Shown in pieces: positions 1-4,854 of a DNA stretch of 7,901 nucleotides. The position numbers and the translations under genes are program-made. Each line of letters starts with the position of its first letter. The stretch's first letter is position 1. The notes under the pieces were generated by a model. It saw only the letters and a list, made by a program, of their open reading frames with translations. It was not told where the DNA came from and did not search any database. Origin of the DNA: a bacterium (GTDB lineage: Bacteria; Bdellovibrionota; FAC87; UBA2466); the NCBI GenBank assembly GCA_022842225.1, contig JALHPX010000137.1, positions 1 through 7,901 on the forward strand, given 5' to 3'.

Positions 1-14
1 CGCTCTTCCGATCT
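1..14. other. Illumina adapter remnant at contig end
   Basis: The first 14 bases are identical to the 3' end of the Illumina universal (TruSeq-type) adapter, whose last bases read CGCTCTTCCGATCT. On the minus strand they continue the aminotransferase reading frame as the unrelated residues D-R-K-S, directly after the family-typical F-R-I-A where conserved residues such as H-x-G would be expected. Genomic sequence therefore appears to begin at base 15. The identity rests on my memory of the adapter sequence, but an exact 14-base match ending precisely where homology breaks makes coincidence unlikely. Confidence 0.93.
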
Positions 15-1042
15 GCAATGCGGAACATCTTGCCCTTGTAGTGATCTTGCCCGTCGGCAACGGTCATGCCGTAGCGATCGCGCAGATGGCTGATGATTTT
101 ATCGCCGTTGGTCATGCCATTAGGGAGCAACACCGATGTCACTGCGGCAGAAGGGCTCTTCTTTGCGAGTAAGCTGAGTCCCATTGCCGTCACCCCTTGG
201 CGAGTGCCTTCGGCTAAACGTGCGTGGTGATGGAAGATGGCTTCAAGCCCGGCTTCGCGCATCCGAGCCAAGACCATATCTAATCCGACGATTAAACTCA
301 CAGCAGGCGTCCAGGCGGTTTGCGCTTTGTCGAAGACTTTGTCTTCTTCGGCCAGGTTAAAGTAAAAGTTGGGAATGCTGGTCCGCTTGCGGGCCTGATT
401 GGCTCTTTCCGAAAGCGATAAAAAAGCGAGACCAGGAGGCAACATGAACGCCTTTTGCGATCCGCTGATGACGACATCTAGACCCCATTTATCCATCGGC
501 AAGGGGCACACGCCGAGCGCCGTAATGGCGTCGACACAAACTAAAGCGTCGGAGGCTTCGTGCACAGCTTTGGCGATTTGCTCGACGGGGTGATAAGCGC
601 CCGTGGAAGTTTCGCTCGCCTGCAGGAGCACAGCGCGGACATTTGGATTCTGCTTGAGAGCCGCAACGACTTGCGCGGGATCAGCGGCCTCACCCCAATC
701 AAATTTCAATTCGTGGACTTTGAGTCCGTAGCGCTGGGCCAGTTTCGTCCAGCGTTCGCCGAACTTCCCGCCGTTAATGACGACAACTTCGTCGCCGGGA
801 GCACACAAATTCACGATGGTGGCTTCCATTGCGCCGGTGCCGGAGCTGGCCAAGACGTAAGCGCGTTGGTCGGTTTGAAAGAGCCAAGAGAGGTTTTTTC
901 GAGTGCGATCTAAGATCCGGCTAAACTCTTCAGTGCGGTGGTGCAGAGGGGGGAGCGACATTTGCGCTAAAACCGATTCGGGTACTGGTGTCGGACCGGG
1001 AGCGAAAATGCGCAGCTTTTCAAATAGTGGGTGTGATTTCAT
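15..1042 (-). CDS. Class V PLP-dependent aminotransferase (alanine-glyoxylate / serine-pyruvate type), C-terminus missing
   Basis: This is a cytosolic fold-type I PLP aminotransferase of the class V group (alanine-glyoxylate/serine-pyruvate aminotransferase-like). It probably moves an amino group between small amino and keto acids; the exact substrates cannot be read from sequence. The visible part is 342 complete codons. Family landmarks in order: N-terminal F-A-P-G-P-T-P-V-P near residues 13-21, a cofactor-phosphate loop S-S-G-T-G-A-M-E-A, the V-D-A-I-T-A-L-G segment with cofactor-binding D171, and the Schiff-base lysine K197 in S-G-S-Q-K-A-F-M-L-P-P-G. The sequence ends at M-F-R-I-A, where an H-x-G motif and roughly 30-40 more residues would be expected; the break is the adapter at 1-14, so this is an assembly edge and not a pseudogene. 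The ATG at 1042 fits the family start. No Shine-Dalgarno lies before it (the upstream bases read TTTTTCAACCCT), and a promoter-like pair sits immediately upstream. Family assignment is firm; the substrate is not. Confidence 0.93.
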
Positions 1043-1051
1043 AGGGTTGAA

Positions 1052-1080
1052 AAAGTAAGTGAGGGGGCTGGTACCGTCAA
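1052..1080 (-). promoter_or_regulatory. Candidate promoter for the aminotransferase, giving a near-leaderless mRNA
   Basis: On the minus strand TTGACG (1080-1075) is followed after 17 bases by TACTTT (1057-1052). The -35 matches five of six consensus bases; the -10 matches only three. The predicted start, about 1045, would be only three bases before the ATG at 1042, which agrees with the lack of a Shine-Dalgarno sequence. Inference from consensus only. Confidence 0.3.
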
Positions 1081-1125
1081 GTTATTGGGCCCGAATCGAT
1101 CAGAGCGCGGATTTTCTCCTCGAAA

Positions 1126-1166
1126 GTGACAATTCTCGTCACCGAAAACCTCGGTATTTCAAATAC
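1126..1166. repeat. Inverted repeats in the 1043-1300 intergenic region
   Basis: Two short symmetric elements lie close together. GTGAC (1126-1130) pairs with GTCAC (1138-1142) across seven bases. GTATTT (1154-1159) pairs with AAATAC (1161-1166) around a single central base, making a 13-base palindrome. A palindrome of this size could be an operator for either divergent neighbour (aminotransferase on the left, small gene at 1301 on the right), but nothing ties it to a known regulator. Confidence 0.35.
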
Positions 1167-1169
1167 TTA

Positions 1170-1198
1170 TTGCGCTGCGTTAGCTGATCTGGCATATT
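1170..1198 (+). promoter_or_regulatory. Weak candidate promoter for the 1301 gene
   Basis: TTGCGC (1170-1175) and CATATT (1193-1198) are separated by 17 bases, each matching four of six sigma-70 consensus bases. It would start transcription near 1205, about 95 bases before the ATG at 1301. A short open frame (ATG at 1238, eight codons, stop at 1262) lies within that leader. Consensus matching only. Confidence 0.22.
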
Positions 1199-1300
1199 GT
1201 GCATCCAAGCTTTCACCGAAAAATTTAAGAAACGGAAATGGCGACGCAGAATGCCGGTTCCTAAACCGAGATCCGTCTCGATTTGGAGTTCACTTTGGAT

Positions 1301-1516
1301 ATGTTGGAACGAAAAGAATTTCCCCGTTTGGTTGCTGCTACTCGCGAAGAAGTTGAGCAATCCGTGCTCAGTCCAAAAGCAGTCGATGAGTTGAGAGAAA
1401 TCCTCCGTAAGGACGAAGACGTCCGCGAGTTTTTCATTCTGTTGAAAAACCGAGATCTCCGTAATCAAGCGATTGAGAAGCTAAACACGCATCTCGGTCA
1501 TCGCACCCTGCATTAG
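1301..1516 (+). CDS. Small charged helical protein of unknown function
   Basis: I do not recognise a family. From ATG 1301 it encodes 71 residues, rich in Glu, Lys, Arg and Leu with helix-like spacing of hydrophobic residues. Around the middle runs K-A-V-D-E-L-R-E-I-L-R-K-D-E-D-V-R-E-F-F. There is no signal peptide, no membrane segment and no cysteine, so it is probably a soluble cytoplasmic protein, perhaps a small regulator or binding partner. In-frame TTG codons at 1283 and 1295 are alternative starts; a GGAG at 1285-1288 could serve the ATG at 1301 with a long spacer. An in-frame stop at 1262-1264 rules out a longer protein. It ends 13 bases from the convergent exported-protein gene, with no obvious terminator between them. 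The antisense frame also stays open, but its translation looks less protein-like. Coding status is likely, not certain. Confidence 0.6.
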   Translation: MLERKEFPRLVAATREEVEQSVLSPKAVDELREILRKDEDVREFFILLKNRDLRNQAIEKLNTHLGHRTLH

Positions 1517-1529
1517 TCGTTCGTCGGCA

Positions 1530-1985
1530 CTAGTAGCTGGTGGGCATCACGGGTGCCGTCACCGATTGCGCGACATCGCAATCTGTCCCACTTACTTGTG
1601 CCATGAGTGAATTGTAGGTGTTGCGGTAGGTAGTCTGCATCGTTGTATTGGTGGTCCCACCATTGGCAGGATTCGGACTCGATTGCGCCAAGAAATCCAA
1701 AGCCACACTCCGGGTCATACACATCGACATATAGCAAAAGCCCTTGCTGAATTTTTGCTTTGCCGTCAGATACGAATCGCGTTGGGCGGGCTGAAAGCTA
1801 ATGGCAATCGTCGTGCATTCGGCAATCAGCTGATTGTGCCAAACCAATTGTGTCCCTGCATCGGCAGTGCCCGCGGCTAGCGCGCTTGTGATGTTGCCGG
1901 GCGCTGGAGGCACCACCGTGCGAGCAAAACTCAAGCTGCTTAGAACACCGACGATAAAGAGTGCCTGTACAAGATGCTTCTTCAT
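1530..1985 (-). CDS. Small exported four-cysteine protein, unknown family
   Basis: This 151-residue protein has a clear Sec signal peptide: M-K-K at the N-terminus, a hydrophobic stretch at about residues 5-18, and a likely signal peptidase I site after S-F-A21. The mature part of about 130 residues has four cysteines (57, 84, 89, 136), enough for two disulfides in the periplasm or outside the cell. There is no lipobox and no further membrane segment. The C-terminal third is rich in Thr, Asn, Gln and Ser, and it ends in Pro-Thr-Ser-Tyr. It is the second gene of a unit: its ATG lies nine bases after the stop of the upstream lipoprotein gene, with an AGGGG ribosome site overlapping that stop codon, suggesting coupled translation and a shared job. 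No enzyme motif or known domain could be recognised. Export is well supported; function is unknown. Confidence 0.85.
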   Translation of the reverse strand: MKKHLVQALFIVGVLSSLSFARTVVPPAPGNITSALAAGTADAGTQLVWHNQLIAECTTIAISFQPAQRDSYLTAKQKFSKGFCYMSMCMTRSVALDFLAQSSPNPANGGTTNTTMQTTYRNTYNSLMAQVSGTDCDVAQSVTAPVMPTSY

Positions 1986-1997
1986 GATGAACCCCTA
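1986..1997 (-). promoter_or_regulatory. Ribosome binding site overlapping the lipoprotein stop codon
   Basis: On the minus strand the sequence reads TAG-GGG-TTCATC-ATG. The AG of the upstream TAG stop (1997-1995) is part of the AGGGG Shine-Dalgarno (1996-1992), six bases before the ATG at 1985. Ribosomes finishing the lipoprotein would stop on the next gene's binding site, a usual arrangement for translational coupling. Confidence 0.75.
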
Positions 1998-2924
1998 GTA
2001 GTAGTTAAAGCTGGAAAAAATCGACTGGGCTGCCGCTGGATTTAAGTTGTAGACGTAGCCGTAGATAATCGGACTCACGAAAACCATCGCCTGCCGGTAG
2101 CAGGCGCCCAGTCGGGACATGGCCTCCGTGTGCTTTTTGGGAATGGGGTTGCGTGAAACACTGAGCGCTGCGGCCACCGTCGAACAAACTCCCCCACTGC
2201 CACCCGAAACTAATTGCGCCACCGCCGTGCCCGCCGTCGGCTTGTCCGTAAACGTCGCTAAGTATGTACCGTAGGTCGTGGCGTAGTAAGCGTTAGCGTC
2301 TCCCTGAGTATTTAACGACAGCATCCCAATACCGGCATCGCTGCTATTGGCCGCCGCCGAGTAAAACTTTGCGAACCCGGTGCCAAAACTCCCCGATTGC
2401 GTCGGGTATTTGGCGGTTACGTAGACGTAGGTTATTTCACCCGTGTCCGTGCACGTCGCTAACCAATCACCCATCAATGGCTCGCCAGGTTGTGGCGCTA
2501 GTGTCGCCGCATCCGTCGCACACGCTGTCATGATCTCTCCTGCCAGCTGCATGCGCAGAGCCGCGTTGGTGGGGTCTTGTGCCAAGGCCGTTGCCGTCTG
2601 GGTTATCGAGGGTGGCAGGTAGGCGTAGCTCTCTGGTGCTTGTGCATCGATCGTCGGGGCAACAGCCGCCGCGCCCGATGCCGTGCTGGCGCTGACAGTG
2701 CCGGTGCCATTTCCGGCGTAGTCCATTCCGGCGATGGTTCCCGAGCCGGTAGGTACGGGGCCGGCGGGAGACTGGGTGCCAGTTGGCGGGGCTCCGCCGC
2801 TAGTATTACCGTTTGGAAAGTTGGAATAGCCGGAGGGGTAGGAACGATTTGCGCAACCGGTTTGAGACACCAGGGCAAGGCTAAGTACGGGGAGTAACGT
2901 CAGGGTGAATATCTTCATACTCAT
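1995..2924 (-). CDS. Predicted lipoprotein with low-complexity linker, unknown family
   Basis: 309 residues. The N-terminus is a lipoprotein signal: M-S-M-K, a hydrophobic stretch at about residues 5-19, then Q-T-G-C with C24 as the probable lipidated cysteine. The lipobox is imperfect, with Gln where Leu is usual at -3. Residues 25-95 form a linker rich in Gly, Ser, Thr, Pro and Asn, typical of a surface tether. Residues 96-309 form a more ordered domain with four cysteines (135, 158, 247, 275), many Tyr and Ala, and a C-terminal Ser-Phe-Asn-Tyr-Tyr. A stretch around 109-128 (A-L-A-Q-D-P-T-N-A-A-L-R) looks like one helical-repeat unit, but no run of repeats follows. It is the first gene of the unit with the 1530-1985 protein, and both carry four non-lipid cysteines. 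ATG 2924 and ATG 2918 are both possible starts; neither has a good Shine-Dalgarno. Lipidation is likely; function is unknown. Confidence 0.85.
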   Translation of the reverse strand: MSMKIFTLTLLPVLSLALVSQTGCANRSYPSGYSNFPNGNTSGGAPPTGTQSPAGPVPTGSGTIAGMDYAGNGTGTVSASTASGAAAVAPTIDAQAPESYAYLPPSITQTATALAQDPTNAALRMQLAGEIMTACATDAATLAPQPGEPLMGDWLATCTDTGEITYVYVTAKYPTQSGSFGTGFAKFYSAAANSSDAGIGMLSLNTQGDANAYYATTYGTYLATFTDKPTAGTAVAQLVSGGSGGVCSTVAAALSVSRNPIPKKHTEAMSRLGACYRQAMVFVSPIIYGYVYNLNPAAAQSIFSSFNYY

Positions 2925-2931
2925 TCAGAAT

Positions 2932-2955
2932 GCAGAGGGCGTGCCGGCGCTCTGC
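2932..2955 (-). promoter_or_regulatory. Stem-loop just upstream of the lipoprotein start
   Basis: GCAGAG (2932-2937) pairs with CTCTGC (2950-2955); after one mismatch, GC at 2939-2940 pairs with GC at 2947-2948. In the transcript of the minus-strand unit the hairpin would end eight bases before the start codon at 2924, where the ribosome must bind. It could affect translation of the lipoprotein. No matching regulator or riboswitch class was recognised. Confidence 0.35.
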
Positions 2956-2987
2956 GCTCGGTGCTTTCAAAACTAGTGTCACCAGCT

Positions 2988-3055
2988 GAACACACCAAGA
3001 GTGAAGACTCGCAGTATGCAAGGTGTGTGTTCGAATCTGCCTGCGTTTCTAGGCA
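2988..3055. repeat. Cluster of inverted repeats in the lipoprotein-folP intergenic region
   Basis: Three nested or adjacent stem-loops lie here. GAACACACC (2988-2996) pairs with GGTGTGTGTTC (3022-3032), apart from one extra dinucleotide. Inside it GAGT (2999-3002) pairs with ACTC (3007-3010). To the right TGCCT (3038-3042) pairs with AGGCA (3051-3055). The segment could be the 5' leader of the lipoprotein transcript, a small RNA or operator sites. Nothing open that looks like a gene runs through 2925-3174. Confidence 0.4.
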
Positions 3056-3138
3056 CTTAAGGCGGATGTCCATCGCTGGAACAGAGGCCCGCTCACCGTC
3101 TGAGAGTTCTCATTTCGAATTGTAACGACTGGCGATTC

Positions 3139-3166
3139 TTGCAATCTGACTGTGCTGGCCTAATAT
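3139..3166 (+). promoter_or_regulatory. Candidate folate operon promoter, predicted leaderless start
   Basis: TTGCAA (3139-3144) and TAATAT (3161-3166) lie 16 bases apart, each matching four of six sigma-70 consensus positions. The expected start, about 3173, would be two bases before the folP ATG at 3175. That agrees with the absence of any Shine-Dalgarno before folP, where the bases read GCCGGCCC. Inference from consensus and spacing. Confidence 0.35.
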
Positions 3167-3174
3167 GCCGGCCC

Positions 3175-4014
3175 ATGAATAAACAAGCGCCTCTTTTGAT
3201 GGGCATTCTCAACGTGACTCCGGATTCTTTCTCCGACGGAGGAAACTATTACGTAAAAGGAGCTGCCCTGGCACACGCAGAGAAAATGGTCGCCGAAGGC
3301 GCACACATTATTGATGTCGGTGGGGAATCCACCCGGCCCAATGCTTCGCCCGTTAGTCTGCAGGAAGAGATGGATCGCGTTCTGCCGGTAATCGAAGCGA
3401 TTCGTCATACGGTGGACGTCCGGCTTTCCGTCGATACACGCAAATTTGAAATCGCGCGCGAAGCCGTTCGCTTGGGCGCTACAGTGATTAACGACGTCAG
3501 CGGCGGCGCGGATATTCGCCTTCCGAGTTTGGGAAAGGGCAACGATGTTTCGTTTCTGTTGATGCACATGCAAGGCGTGCCCGAAAATATGCAAGACAGT
3601 CCGTCCTATCCGGGAGGCGTTGTCGCCGATATTCGGAAGTTTCTGACCCAGCGGGTGCGCGCATTTGGGGAAAATGGCATTAGCCCCGACCGCATATGGG
3701 TCGATCCCGGAATTGGCTTTGGCAAAAACCTCCAGCAGAACCTGCAGATTCTTTCGAGTTTGAAGGAGTTTGGCGGCCTGGGTGGCCGAGTGGCGATTGG
3801 TACGTCGAGAAAGAGCTTTTTGGGTCGCATCTTGACCGGCACCGAAAACAGCGCAGAGATCAGTATCGAGGAGCGCGAAGCGGGCACTCTGGCTTCGAAT
3901 CTCTGGGCCTTCACTCAAGGGGTTTCCGTTTTCAGAGTTCATGATATAGGCGGTATGCGCCGAGCACTGAAAACCTGGGAAGCCATAGTCGATGTTGGTC
4001 AGCCGAGAAATTAG
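3175..4014 (+). CDS. folP: Dihydropteroate synthase
   Basis: Joins 6-hydroxymethyl-7,8-dihydropterin pyrophosphate to p-aminobenzoate to make 7,8-dihydropteroate (EC 2.5.1.15), the step blocked by sulfonamides; cytoplasmic TIM barrel. The 279 residues match the usual length. Conserved motifs appear in order: G-I-L-N-V-T-P-D-S-F-S-D-G-G at 10-23 (pyrophosphate loop), D-V-G-G-E-S-T-R-P at 47-55, S-V-D-T-R-K at 85-90 with pterin-binding D87, N-D-V-S-G-G at 106-111, M-H-M at 130-132, D-P-G-I-G-F-G-K at 177-184, S-R-K at 211-213, and R-V-H-D at 254-257. ATG 3175 is preferred because the family begins right before the N-V-T-P-D motif; an upstream in-frame TTG at 3139 would add unconserved residues and overlaps the candidate -35. 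First gene of the folate operon; its last 23 bases overlap the PTPS-like gene. All key residues seem present, so it should be active. Confidence 0.97.
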   Translation: MNKQAPLLMGILNVTPDSFSDGGNYYVKGAALAHAEKMVAEGAHIIDVGGESTRPNASPVSLQEEMDRVLPVIEAIRHTVDVRLSVDTRKFEIAREAVRLGATVINDVSGGADIRLPSLGKGNDVSFLLMHMQGVPENMQDSPSYPGGVVADIRKFLTQRVRAFGENGISPDRIWVDPGIGFGKNLQQNLQILSSLKEFGGLGGRVAIGTSRKSFLGRILTGTENSAEISIEEREAGTLASNLWAFTQGVSVFRVHDIGGMRRALKTWEAIVDVGQPRN

Positions 4015-4327
4015 TTTTGACGCCTTTCATTCCCACCACGGAATGATGTCTGAACCCGTTCACCGCCATACTTTTGTTGTCCGCCTCACCATGAAGGGTG
4101 AACCGAACGAAGAAGGATTTGTCTGTGATTTTCGCGCGGTAAAGCGCCTGTTTCGGCGGTTGATTGCGAGTCGTCTCGAAGGTCGCAATCTAGATGACCT
4201 CTTTGAATTTGCCACCAGCGAGAATTTAGCTGCCTGGGTGTGGAATAAGCTGGATCCGTTTTTTCCTCTCTATTCAGTGGAAGTGCGAGAAAAGCCACAT
4301 TCTTGCGCGGTGTATTTCGGACCATGA
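3992..4327 (+). CDS. 6-pyruvoyl-tetrahydropterin synthase / QueD-like protein, candidate FolB replacement
   Basis: 111 residues of the PTPS/QueD superfamily. Seen: F-D-A-F-H with H13, then H24-R-H26, the likely zinc ligands; G-F-V-C-D-F at 42-47 (usual G-x-V-x-D-F); the T-S-E-N-L-A-A-W core at 75-82; and the C-terminal V-x-V-R-E-K-P with E100, the likely pterin anchor. The usual motif C-x-x-x-H-G-H reads S20-E21-P-V-H24-R-H26, so the catalytic Cys is Ser with Glu beside it. The usual L-D-H reads L-E-G, so the canonical triad is lost. PTPS-III proteins, which use Glu and can replace dihydroneopterin aldolase (FolB), are known from folate gene clusters. Lying between folP and folK and overlapping both (23 and 4 bases), with no folB in view, it most likely makes 6-hydroxymethyl-7,8-dihydropterin for HPPK. 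Alternatives are a QueD-like or degenerate enzyme. ATG 3992 places F-D-A-F-H at the expected distance. Confidence 0.85.
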   Translation: MLVSREISFDAFHSHHGMMSEPVHRHTFVVRLTMKGEPNEEGFVCDFRAVKRLFRRLIASRLEGRNLDDLFEFATSENLAAWVWNKLDPFFPLYSVEVREKPHSCAVYFGP

Positions 4328-4854
4328 AACAGAAAACCAAAATTGCAGTCGCACTCGGTTCTAATCTAGGCAATCGAATGGAGCTTTTGCAGCAAGCAGC
4401 GGCGCGGTTGTCGGAAGATCTCTTTGAAGGTGCCGCGTTTTCGCGCGTGTACGAAAATCCCCCTCTCAATAAGGGGGTAGATCCGCTGTACCTCAATGCA
4501 GTTGCCGTCGGTGAGACGGATTGGAAACCGCCTGCGATTTTGAATCTGCTTAAAAATATCGAGAGAGATCTCGGGCGCACCTACTCAGCAGAGCGCAATA
4601 CTTCGCGGTTTATGGATTTGGACTTACTGGCGTATGGGGAATCGAAGTGGGAGGGCGATGGGGTAATCGTGCCTCATCCTCGGATGCGCGACCGGGCATT
4701 CGTACTCTTGCCGCTTTCGGAGCTTTGGCCGCAATGGCGGGATCCGGTAACAGGGAATACCTGTGAAGAACTTCTTCATCGCTTAGCAAAAAGCGAATTG
4801 AGTTTGACCATACCGGTCGGACCTCTCCTGCCAGATACAGCGAACCCGCAATAA
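4324..4854 (+). CDS. folK: 2-amino-4-hydroxy-6-hydroxymethyldihydropteridine pyrophosphokinase (HPPK)
   Basis: Transfers pyrophosphate from ATP to 6-hydroxymethyl-7,8-dihydropterin (EC 2.7.6.3), making the FolP substrate; cytoplasmic. The 176 residues carry the family motifs: A-L-G-S-N-L-G-N-R at 10-18, Y-E-N-P-P at 43-47, Y-L-N-A-V at 56-60, E80-R-D-L-G-R85, R91 and N92, the magnesium-binding pair D98-L-D100, and P-H-P-R-M-R-D-R-A-F-V-L-L-P-L at 117-131. ATG 4324 overlaps the stop of the PTPS-like gene as ATGA, so the two are probably translationally coupled; an in-frame TTG at 4303 would only add residues outside the fold. The last 13 or so residues look unconserved. The 3' end, from 4610, overlaps the convergent folC frame for 245 bases, so these two transcripts are antisense to each other. 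Function is well supported. Confidence 0.96.
   Translation: MKQKTKIAVALGSNLGNRMELLQQAAARLSEDLFEGAAFSRVYENPPLNKGVDPLYLNAVAVGETDWKPPAILNLLKNIERDLGRTYSAERNTSRFMDLDLLAYGESKWEGDGVIVPHPRMRDRAFVLLPLSELWPQWRDPVTGNTCEELLHRLAKSELSLTIPVGPLLPDTANPQ

Noticed and set aside
1139..1468. Minus-strand frame of 109 codons opposite the small gene at 1301
   Set aside because: The plus-strand translation has the better helical, charged character, and the minus frame shows no start signal. The choice is not certain.
3022..3045. tRNA T-loop-like sequence TTCGAATC
   Set aside because: The loop matches, but the flanking five bases on each side do not pair, and no acceptor or anticodon arms could be placed around it.
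3139..3174. TTG 3139 as the folP start
   Set aside because: It would add 12 unconserved residues and it coincides with the candidate -35 element.
3160..3942. Long minus-strand open frame of 260 codons opposite folP
   Set aside because: It is antisense to a gene with every DHPS motif intact and its translation shows no domain; an open shadow frame is expected in a GC-balanced coding region.
4086..4580. Minus-strand frame of 164 codons across the PTPS-like gene and folK
   Set aside because: It spans two recognised genes on the other strand, and its Arg/Ser-rich translation fits no family.
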